Part shown: piece after piece, positions 33,650-38,832 of the stretch
How the letters are laid out: each line of letters opens with the position of its first letter
Numbering within the stretch: position 1 is the stretch's first letter
Assembly: GCA_043738385.1 (NCBI GenBank)
Contig: JAYUGL010000069.1
Span: 1-38,832 of the forward strand
Reading direction: 5' to 3'
From: JANYCD01 sp043738385
GTDB taxonomy: Bacteria > Pseudomonadota > Gammaproteobacteria > Burkholderiales > Rhodocyclaceae
DNA length: 38,832 nucleotides
Notes under the pieces: generated by a model
Database searches by the model: none
Told to the model about the DNA's origin: nothing
Seen by the model: the letters and a program-made list of their open reading frames with translations, nothing else
Made by a program: the position numbers and the translations under genes

Positions 33650-33907
33650 GAAGACTTCCACCAAAGATGAATCTGGCAAATACCTAAATCGCAGCGAAGG
33701 TTCGGGGGCGAAGGCGGGGTTTCGAGGAGCACTGCTCCTCGCCGCCGCAGCCGTTCGGCCGTGCAAAGCCGACCGTGGGAAGGGGGCGTGCCCTCTTGTT
33801 CCCATACAGGGGAATATACAAGGGGAGTCACCCCTTGTTCGTGCACATGCCTTTTGCCGGCTATCGAAGACCCCATCATTTTGGTTACGGCAATGCCGGC
33901 TTCAGAA
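33650..33907. other. 258-base non-coding gap between hisB and hisH with hairpins
   Basis: The his genes on either side are tightly packed, but this gap has no convincing gene. It holds two clean inverted repeats: cgaggagca around one base at 33723-33741, and caagggg / ccccttg with a 5-base loop at 33819-33837, in GC-rich and G-run-rich sequence unlike the neighbours. It may be an inserted element or a processing site. Confidence 0.6.
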
Positions 33908-34492
33908 CTAGAGTGACCCTTTGGTCGATGGAATGCCGCTGCTGCGCGGATCGGATTCGGCAGCCATGCGCAGCGCCCGGCCGAAGGCCTTGAACATCGT
34001 CTCGCACTGGTGGTGCGCATTGTCGCCACGCAGATTGTCGATGTGCAGGGTAATCGCGGCGTGATTAACCATGCCCTGAAAGAACTCGCGCATCAGGTCC
34101 ACGTCGAATTCGCCGATCATGGAGCGCGTGAAGTTCATGTTGTAGGTCAGACCCGGCCGGCCCGACAGATCCACCACCACGCGGCTCAACGCCTCGTCGA
34201 GCGGCACATAGGCGTGACCATAGCGGCGCAAGCCCTTCTTGTCGCCGATGGCTTGCGCCAGCGCCTGACCGATGGTGATGCCGATGTCTTCCACGGTGTG
34301 ATGGCCGTCAATGTGTAGATCGCCCTTGGCCTTCACCTCCAGATCGATCATGCCGTGACGGGCGATCTGATCGAGCATGTGATCGAAAAACCCGATGCCG
34401 GTGTCGAGTTTCGATTTACCCGAACCATCCAGATCGAGCCGGACGGTGATCTGGGTTTCCAGAGTGTTGCGGGAGATTTCGGCTTGCCGCAT
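33908..34492 (-). CDS. hisB: Imidazoleglycerol-phosphate dehydratase
   Basis: A 194-residue monofunctional HisB (no phosphatase domain). The metal-binding motifs are intact: GIGFFDHMLDQIARHG, HIDGHHTVEDIG, and FFQGMVNHAAITLHI with DNAHHQCETMFKAFGRAL. It forms imidazole acetol phosphate in step 6 of histidine synthesis. ATG 34492 gives the usual family length. It is the first gene of the minus-strand his-tat block, and divergent from hisC across 123 bases. Confidence 0.96.
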   Translation of the reverse strand: MRQAEISRNTLETQITVRLDLDGSGKSKLDTGIGFFDHMLDQIARHGMIDLEVKAKGDLHIDGHHTVEDIGITIGQALAQAIGDKKGLRRYGHAYVPLDEALSRVVVDLSGRPGLTYNMNFTRSMIGEFDVDLMREFFQGMVNHAAITLHIDNLRGDNAHHQCETMFKAFGRALRMAAESDPRSSGIPSTKGSL

Positions 34493-34615
34493 GGCCTGTA
34501 GTCGCTGAAGAGTTACTGAAAGGATCGCAGAAATGCGTAACGGCCGCATGATACCATTTCAATCCGTTGGCGCACCGCCACGCCGCTCTCCGCCTGCCAT
34601 TCACCCCAACACCGC

Positions 34616-35686
34616 ATGAGCCGCTACTGGAGCGATACCGTCCGCCGCCTGACCCCCTACGTGCCGGGCGAGCAACCCAAGCTGCCCGATCTGGTCAAGC
34701 TCAACACCAACGAGAATCCCTACGGCCCTTCACCGCGCGTGCTGGCGGCGATCCAGGCCGAACTTGGCGACAGCCTGCGGCTCTATCCCGACCCCACCGC
34801 CGAGCGACTCAAGCAGACGATCGCGAGCTACCATGGCATCACGCCGCGCGAAGTGTTCGTCGGCAACGGTTCCGACGAAGTGCTGGCGCATGTGTTTCAA
34901 GCTTTGCTCAAGCATGAAGCGCCGCTGTTGTTTCCGGATATCACTTACAGTTTCTATCCGGTCTACTGCGGGCTGTACGACATTGAGTACGTCACCGTGC
35001 CGTTGACCGACAGCTTCGAGATTCGCGTTGACGACTATCGGCAACCGAACGGCGGCATCATTTTTCCCAACCCCAACGCCCCCACCGGCCGCCTGCTCGC
35101 CCTGGCCGAAATCGACCGGCTGGCGACGGCCAACCAAGATTCCGTGGTGGTGGTCGACGAAGCCTATGTGGATTTCGGCGGCGCGGTGATTCCCACCGTC
35201 ATCCCGCTGACGCAGCGGCATCCCAACCTGTTGGTGGTGCAAACGCTGTCCAAAGCCCGCAGCCTGGCCGGCCTCCGGGTTGGCTTCGCGATTGGGCATC
35301 CGGACCTGATCGAAGCGCTGGAGCGGGTCAAGGACAGCTTCAATTCCTATCCGCTCGACCGCCTCGCCATCGCCGGCGCGGTGGCCGCCTTCGAGGATGT
35401 GGAGCACTTCGAGAAGACACGCACGGCGGTCATGCGCAGCAGGGAGCAATTGAATACGGACCTTGAAAAACTGGGCTTCGACGTACTACCCTCGGCCGCC
35501 AATTTCATCTTCGTCCGCCACCCTGCACACGATGCGGCCGAATTGACCAAGGCACTGCGCGAGCGCAGCGTCATCGTGCGCCACTTCAAGCTGCCGCGCA
35601 TCGATCAGTTCCTGCGCATCACCGTTGGCACCGATGCGCAGTGCGCGGCGCTGGTCACGGCGCTACGGGAAGCTCTCGCAGGATAG
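34616..35686 (+). CDS. hisC: Histidinol-phosphate aminotransferase
   Basis: A 356-residue class I/II aminotransferase. KLNTNENPYGPSP is the HisC-type substrate site; FVGNGSDEVL, NPNAPTGRLL, VVVDEAYVDFGG (the Asp/Tyr pair around the PLP ring) and TLSKARSLAGLRVG, with the PLP-binding Lys213, are all present. It moves the amino group from glutamate to imidazole acetol phosphate. It faces away from hisB, whereas hisC normally lies before hisB on the same strand, so the local order has been rearranged. Confidence 0.96.
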   Translation: MSRYWSDTVRRLTPYVPGEQPKLPDLVKLNTNENPYGPSPRVLAAIQAELGDSLRLYPDPTAERLKQTIASYHGITPREVFVGNGSDEVLAHVFQALLKHEAPLLFPDITYSFYPVYCGLYDIEYVTVPLTDSFEIRVDDYRQPNGGIIFPNPNAPTGRLLALAEIDRLATANQDSVVVVDEAYVDFGGAVIPTVIPLTQRHPNLLVVQTLSKARSLAGLRVGFAIGHPDLIEALERVKDSFNSYPLDRLAIAGAVAAFEDVEHFEKTRTAVMRSREQLNTDLEKLGFDVLPSAANFIFVRHPAHDAAELTKALRERSVIVRHFKLPRIDQFLRITVGTDAQCAALVTALREALAG

Positions 35687-35691
35687 GTCGT

Positions 35692-36111
35692 TCATCCAAA
35701 CTTTTTCACGCCCGCTCTTTTCGCGGCCTTCTGCAAGTTTTCGTCAAGCGTGGCCAACGGGATACCCAATCTCACGGCCAGTTCAAGGTATGAAGCGTCG
35801 TAAGCGGATAACTTGTAGCGCCGCGCCAGTTGCAGGGTGCCAGACAGCGCGTGCGCGAATGTCGCCGCGTCCACCTCGATATCCACGCCTTCCAGCATCT
35901 CAAGAAATGCTCCACTGCGTGCTTCCGTCACCAAACCCTTTGCTTCCGCCCTGGCAATGACGTTTGCCACCTCAAGACCCCAGGTCACGGGCACGCAGGC
36001 GCTTCCCACTTTCATCGCATCAAGCACCTTTCCGGCATAGGCAAGTTCCTGGGGTTTGCCGTCGCCAAAAAACCAGCGCATGGTCACCGAGTTGTCGAGG
36101 ACAAAGCTCAC
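35692..36111 (-). CDS. VapC-type PIN-domain toxin
   Basis: A 139-residue PIN-domain ribonuclease. The four acidic residues of the site are Asp6 (VLDNSV), Glu47 (GLEVAN), Asp105 (SAYDASYLELA) and Asp123 (LATLDENL), so it should be active. Such toxins cut tRNA or rRNA when freed from the antitoxin. Its ATG overlaps the antitoxin stop (ATGA), and it ends 5 bases from the convergent hisC gene. Confidence 0.93.
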   Translation of the reverse strand: MSFVLDNSVTMRWFFGDGKPQELAYAGKVLDAMKVGSACVPVTWGLEVANVIARAEAKGLVTEARSGAFLEMLEGVDIEVDAATFAHALSGTLQLARRYKLSAYDASYLELAVRLGIPLATLDENLQKAAKRAGVKKFG

Positions 36112-36350
36112 GCGCGCCCGTCCTCGATGAGTTGCCTGATATTCACCCCCCGCACCGGATCGGCCCGCATGAAGGTCTTGAGCTTTTCCGCCGCCGCGAC
36201 CTTGTCATTCGCCCGCGCTCCCATGCTGGGCACCAAATCCGCGATGGCTTCCCCGCGATTGGTGATGGTAAAGCTCTTCCCGGTCTTAACCTGCCGCAGC
36301 AATTCGGGAAGCTTTGTTTTCGCTTCATACGAACCAATTTGAATTTTCAT
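36108..36350 (-). CDS. Phd/YefM-family antitoxin
   Basis: An 80-residue protein with the Phd/YefM N-terminal fold: IGSYEAKTKLPELLRQVKTGKSFTITNRGEAIADLVP. The C-terminus is charged and should wrap the toxin. It neutralises the PIN toxin encoded next and usually represses its own promoter; a perfect 12-base palindrome (36388-36399) lies 38 bases upstream of the start. Confidence 0.92.
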   Translation of the reverse strand: MKIQIGSYEAKTKLPELLRQVKTGKSFTITNRGEAIADLVPSMGARANDKVAAAEKLKTFMRADPVRGVNIRQLIEDGRA

Positions 36351-36375
36351 GGCGCTCTCCCACCATGTGATGATT

Positions 36376-36470
36376 CAGACCAGTATATAGACTAGTCTAC
36401 TTGATATCAACGATTTAGACTGGGTTGTAATGGAATTTGGCACGGCGAAATTTAATTGCGTGCCAGGCCC
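36376..36470. repeat. ~95 bp dispersed repeat, copy A, upstream of the Phd-type antitoxin
   Basis: It matches 37560-37654 in the same orientation at roughly 86% (about 13 differences in 95 bases by eye). Both copies begin CAGACCA.TATATAG and end ATTGCGTGCC. This copy begins 26 bases before the antitoxin ATG and carries a palindrome the other lacks. Together with the following sequence up to 36515 it forms an imperfect inverted repeat (atttggcacggc with gccgtgctgccaaat). Confidence 0.85.
36388..36399. promoter_or_regulatory. Palindromic operator candidate for the Phd/PIN operon
   Basis: TAGACTAGTCTA is a perfect 12-base palindrome 38 bases upstream of the antitoxin start, beside a TATATA box. 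This is where Phd/YefM antitoxins usually bind their own promoter. Confidence 0.55.
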
Positions 36471-36500
36471 TTTTGACTCTACTTTTGACTCTAGCGTGCC

Positions 36501-36653
36501 GTGCTGCCAAATCCAAAACCCTCGACAAAGACGATTTCGCTCAGGTTGCCGCAACATCTGCTTGACGGCCTCAAAGCCGCCGCCAATTCCCGCGACGTTC
36601 CCTATCAATCCTTGATCAAGGTCTGGCTGCAAGAGAAGCTGCACACCCGCTGA
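36501..36653 (+). pseudogene. Truncated CopG-type antitoxin remnant
   Basis: An open frame with no ATG encodes 50 residues: after VLPN comes KPSTKTISLRLPQHLLDG, then AAANSRDVPYQSLIKVWLQE and the stop TGA 36651-36653. This is the ribbon-helix-helix half of CopG_antitoxin-family proteins (PF12441 type), whose N-terminal part normally carries FW..HD and VVxPNLKPSTK. Here that part is missing, and a TAG lies in frame at 36492, next to the dispersed repeat. GTG 36501 could only start a fragment and has no ribosome site. No partner toxin lies nearby on this strand. Confidence 0.7.
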
Positions 36654-36746
36654 CCCATCCAAGATTCGCGGCAACGGATCGGTTGCGGTACTGCCTGTGG
36701 CAATACCCTTCCTTTCAGTTTTTTTATTGATCCCTTTAATTCCACC
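36654..36746. other. Short non-coding gap downstream of the second toxin gene
   Basis: With 36351-36500 and the antitoxin remnant, this fills the 396 bases between the two toxin-antitoxin pairs. Beyond the repeat, palindrome and remnant listed, I see only a T run (36718-36728) that may help end transcription on the + strand. Confidence 0.5.
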
Positions 36747-37205
36747 CTACGGCAGCGTGATGGCCACCGTCAATCCATGAGAGGCGGCGTTCGCGGCGAG
36801 CACCTCGTCCAGTGTCGCGAAAGACGTGGCGCCAAGACGCCGCGCCATGGCCAGGTGCAGGGCATCGCCGGCACGCAGGCGCGAGGCGGCATGCCGGCAC
36901 ATTTCGTGCGCTTGTTTATGATCGGCTTCGGTCGGTACGGCAAGGGGCTCGAATTGCCGGGCGAAGGTGTCAATTTCCGCGATGGCCTTGGCCTGACCCG
37001 CTGCGTCCAGTTCCTTGCGGCGTCGCTTGATGGACAGCGCGCTGTCGCATTCCACCAGCATCCACGCTGAGAGTATCAACCGACTGCCGCCCTGGGCGGC
37101 AAGCCAGCTCTGGGCCAGGTCGGTATGCGGCTCGCGGGTGTGGGCGGCCACCAGGACGCTGGTGTCCACATAAACCCTGAGCGGCTTAATACCTTTCTTC
37201 TTCAC
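36747..37205 (-). CDS. PIN-domain toxin (VapC family)
   Basis: A 152-residue PIN-domain ribonuclease of a different subgroup from the one at 35692. Its acidic site is Asp14 (VYVDTSVLVA), Glu52 (LVECDSAL), Asp114 (LRAGDALHLAM) and Asp133 (FATLDEVL). It overlaps its antitoxin gene by 20 bases, which argues for translational coupling. Confidence 0.92.
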   Translation of the reverse strand: MKKKGIKPLRVYVDTSVLVAAHTREPHTDLAQSWLAAQGGSRLILSAWMLVECDSALSIKRRRKELDAAGQAKAIAEIDTFARQFEPLAVPTEADHKQAHEMCRHAASRLRAGDALHLAMARRLGATSFATLDEVLAANAASHGLTVAITLP

Positions 37206-37446
37206 GCAGCAGACGGGAAGACGGCGTAGTCAGCTTTTGCCCGGCCAACCGGGTATTGACGCGGGCGAAATGGTCCTGCAACCACTTGGCGCGCGTTTTC
37301 TTGTCTGCGGGGACCAGTTCGAGCGTGCCAGCGGGCGTGGTCTCGCATTCGACCACCGCGCCCTCCTTCAAGGCCAGTTCGCGGGCCACTTCAGCGGGAA
37401 TGCGCACCGCGAGGCTGTTACCCCATTTGGAAACGATCAGATTCAT
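37186..37446 (-). CDS. AbrB/MazE-type (VapB) antitoxin
   Basis: An 86-residue protein with the swapped-hairpin AbrB DNA-binding fold, MNLIVSKWGNSLAVRIPAEVARELAL, followed by a charged toxin-binding tail. ATG 37446 starts that fold; the longer frame to 37506 runs through the operator. An inverted repeat just upstream (37459-37488) is a likely self-regulation site. Confidence 0.92.
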   Translation of the reverse strand: MNLIVSKWGNSLAVRIPAEVARELALKEGAVVECETTPAGTLELVPADKKTRAKWLQDHFARVNTRLAGQKLTTPSSRLLREEERY

Positions 37447-37458
37447 GGCTGTCTCGAT

Positions 37459-37488
37459 GGATATACTAACGTGTTGAAGTGTATATCC
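37459..37488. promoter_or_regulatory. Inverted-repeat operator candidate of the AbrB-type antitoxin
   Basis: GGATATAC (37459-37466) and its complement GTATATCC (37481-37488) flank a 14-base spacer, starting 13 bases upstream of the antitoxin ATG. Perfect symmetry and position fit an antitoxin-bound operator. Confidence 0.65.
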
Positions 37489-37536
37489 GCGAGTGCCTGA
37501 GCGCAAGTTTTTTGTTTATGCGGGTTTACGGCGAAT

Positions 37537-37560
37537 CGTGGTCTGCCCCTGATTACTCCC
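37537..37560 (+). repeat. CGTGGTCTG-CCCC motif, copy 1
   Basis: CGTGGTCTGCCCCTGATTAC followed by TCCC. Related motifs occur at 37784-37809 and 37889-37921. This copy abuts the ~95 bp repeat. Confidence 0.6.
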
Positions 37561-37654
37561 AGACCAATATATAGGGCAGTCGGCTTGATATCAACGATTG
37601 AGACTGAGTTGTGATGGAATTTGGCTCGGCGAAATTTGATTGCGTGCCTGGCCT
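37560..37654. repeat. ~95 bp dispersed repeat, copy B, upstream of the AbrB-type antitoxin
   Basis: Partner of 36376-36470. Copy B starts 114 bases upstream of the antitoxin ATG and has TAGGGCAGTCGG where copy A has the palindrome. Its 3' section contains cgaaatttgattgcgtgcc, a motif seen again at 37689. Confidence 0.85.
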
Positions 37655-37688
37655 CTTTAACCCTTTAACCTCGCTTTAACCTCCGCGA

Positions 37689-37708
37689 CGAAATTTAATT
37701 GCGTGTCC
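37689..37708 (+). repeat. Third copy of the CGAAATTTAATTGCGTG motif
   Basis: cgaaatttaattgcgtgtcc repeats the 3' end of the ~95 bp element (36446-36464 and 37630-37648) without the rest of it. The region 37447-37910 (464 bases) holds no gene I can support, only this motif, copy B, the operator and the GTGGTCTG motifs. Confidence 0.75.
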
Positions 37709-37783
37709 TTATCGTCAAGTCAGGGCGGAAGCGCTGGCGTTGGTGGGCAAGGCATGATGGGATAATTGTGGCGGGGTGGAAAC

Positions 37784-37809
37784 CGTGCCCCCTATTATTC
37801 CTATTATCC
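37784..37809 (+). repeat. GTGCCCC-CCTATTATT motif, copy 2
   Basis: CGTGCCCCCTATTATTCC followed by TATTATCC: the same plan as 37889-37921, a GTG..CCCC head and two CCTATTxxT 9-mers. Confidence 0.5.
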
Positions 37810-37888
37810 TGATTGGCTGGAAATCCGGCCTGTTTGACATGCAGGACGTGGCGGGGCTGCGCTGAGGGTGGTGGAAAAGGAAAAGAAT

Positions 37889-37921
37889 GGTGGTCTGTCC
37901 CCTATTGCTCCTATTGCTCCC
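37889..37921 (+). repeat. GTGGTCTGTCCCC-(CCTATTGCT)2 motif, copy 3
   Basis: GGTGGTCTGTCCCC is followed by two CTATTGCTC units and CC. The complement of this motif encodes the last residues (REQ) and stop of the adjacent minus-strand secreted protein. Confidence 0.7.
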
Positions 37922-38633
37922 TTAGTTGTTTTGCGAGCTGCGACGATATTTGCTGAAAGCCGGCCCGAAAGCTTTCGATGACTTCAGTTTGTCTGTTGAG
38001 AGCATCTTCAAATGACGGGTAGGCGTATTTAGTGTCGGAAGGAATTTCTTCCGAATTTGCTTTGGATGCATCGGCGCCGTAATCGATCGATTGTGAGTGG
38101 ATTGTCGAGAGATCTTTCTTCCTGAGAAGCTCGAAATCTATATTTACTCTCGGGAGAAATTTTGTTGTCCTAAAGCCGGAAAATAGCCCAAAGCCATCAA
38201 ATTTGACGACCAGAATTGTTTCTGCGTCAGTGTTTATTTTCTCCAAATCGATCTCGTTCGGCTCACCTTCAACGCGTATTCCATCTTTGATAAGGTCAAC
38301 CGAATATCCAGCCAGCGTCAATTGTTCAACCAGTGCGGCGGTCATCTCGTCTCCTGGTTGAACGGCATTCTTGCGTAAAACTATCACTAGCTCTGCGCTG
38401 CGTTTCTCTGTGATTGCTTTTATGATGAGGAAACCCGGAAAGGCAAGAAAACCAAGTGGACTGCCACGATTTTCGACGATTACTTCTTTCGGATCAGAAA
38501 CCGCGATGACCGCAATCTTTTTCTTTGCTTGTTGCTCTGGCTGGTCGTTAACTCCATCTGCACCGTGTACAGCAGAAGAGAAGAAAAGCGCCATTACTGC
38601 TGTAATGAAGGCTTGATGTATTTTTGTCAGCAT
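37911..38633 (-). CDS. Secreted protein of unknown function
   Basis: A 240-residue protein with a Sec signal (about residues 1-24, FITAVMALFFSSAVHGA). A short Lys-rich piece is followed by mixed alpha/beta sequence: a hydrophobic stretch LGFLAFPGFLIIKAI (about 58-72), and EMTAALVEQLTLAGYSVDLI and ETILVVKFDGFGLFSGF. I do not recognise a family. It looks more AT-rich than the core genes, and its stop lies in a dispersed repeat, so the natural C-terminus may have been cut. No partner genes are visible. Confidence 0.7.
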   Translation of the reverse strand: MLTKIHQAFITAVMALFFSSAVHGADGVNDQPEQQAKKKIAVIAVSDPKEVIVENRGSPLGFLAFPGFLIIKAITEKRSAELVIVLRKNAVQPGDEMTAALVEQLTLAGYSVDLIKDGIRVEGEPNEIDLEKINTDAETILVVKFDGFGLFSGFRTTKFLPRVNIDFELLRKKDLSTIHSQSIDYGADASKANSEEIPSDTKYAYPSFEDALNRQTEVIESFRAGFQQISSQLAKQLREQ

Positions 38634-38743
38634 TGCCGTACTTTCTGAAAGATGTTGATGAATACGTGGTTCTCAAACCTGGCCTCCAGCGAGACCAAGC
38701 CATTACGCGGGATCAATAATTAAGGAGCCGTGGTCCAATGGCA

Positions 38744-38832
38744 CTACCTTAAGCCCGCTGCGATGTGCGCATTTTGTTGTTTGATCAGTTGTGCGCGCAG
38801 GATGTCACGTGGTTTGGTCAGCAACGCATAAG
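38744..38832 (-). CDS. Possible 3' end of an unknown minus-strand gene
   Basis: A frame entering from the right edge reads ALLTKPRDILRAQLIKQQNA and ends at TAG 38744-38746. It has 28 codons, a protein-like composition and no recognised family. It could be chance; 38634-38743 shows nothing else. Confidence 0.25.
   Translation of the reverse strand, partial: YALLTKPRDILRAQLIKQQNAHIAAGLR

Noticed and set aside
32525..33670. 381-codon plus-strand frame opposite hisA and hisH
   Set aside because: His/Arg/Gly-rich translation of the antisense strand of two certain genes; no family resemblance.
38690..38832. Insertion-sequence end near the right edge
   Set aside because: No terminal inverted repeat or transposase fragment could be recognised.

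Overview
This is a 38.8 kb stretch of a GC-rich (I estimate high-50s %) chromosome from a Gram-negative bacterium. The sequence looks betaproteobacterial, most like Rhodocyclales/Sterolibacteriaceae. That placement is inferred from the hisBHAFIE-HIT-tatABC-htrA block, the paaN-type aldehyde dehydrogenase, sucCD, and the type IV pilus and signalling genes. No rRNA, tRNA, CRISPR array or intact insertion sequence was seen.

Layout. Positions 1-4432 (+ strand): the 3' end of moaC, a CYTH-CHAD protein, sixA, a GtrA-family membrane protein and an FAD oxidoreductase. Positions 4460-20664 (- strand, read right to left) form one long signalling and pilus region: a wrecked CHASE2-Ser/Thr kinase gene, PP2C phosphatase, double-FHA protein, CHASE2-adenylate cyclase, metallo-beta-lactamase-fold protein (possible cAMP phosphodiesterase), GAF-PilB/GspE ATPase, GAF-HD-GYP protein, sigma-54 promoter, a 60-residue PilA, a second secreted pilin-like protein, a hairpin terminator, an ABC exporter (permease, anchored protein, ATPase), a large membrane protein and an O-antigen-ligase/O-oligosaccharyltransferase-like protein. 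Positions 20909-24821 (-): sucD, sucC and paaN. Positions 24940-28950: msrA (+), a FimV-like protein (+), Nif3/DUF34 (-) and a one-PDZ HtrA protease (+). Positions 28974-34492 (-): tatC, tatB, tatA, HIT, hisE, hisI, hisF, hisA, hisH, hisB, with hisC divergent (+). Positions 35692-38832 are accessory DNA: two toxin-antitoxin pairs, an antitoxin remnant, dispersed repeats and a secreted protein of unknown function.

The most interesting part is 4460-16078. The pilin is very short and is followed at once by a secreted, cysteine-bearing partner. This is the split PilA-N/PilA-C arrangement known from Geobacter. A near-consensus sigma-54 promoter precedes it. Downstream is an ABC exporter cassette like the Myxococcus pilGHI genes plus a possible glycosylation pair. 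Upstream is an extension ATPase fused to a GAF sensor domain, an HD-GYP protein, and a cAMP-making enzyme beside a candidate cAMP-degrading one. Together this reads as a self-contained, nucleotide-controlled split-pilin system, although pilC, pilT, pilQ and pilMNOP are not in the window. A kinase gene next to the FHA and PP2C genes has decayed. Elsewhere, a terminator sits between tatA and tatB, a long hairpin repeat lies between hisA and hisF and supplies the end of hisA, and a ~95 bp element is repeated upstream of both toxin-antitoxin operons.
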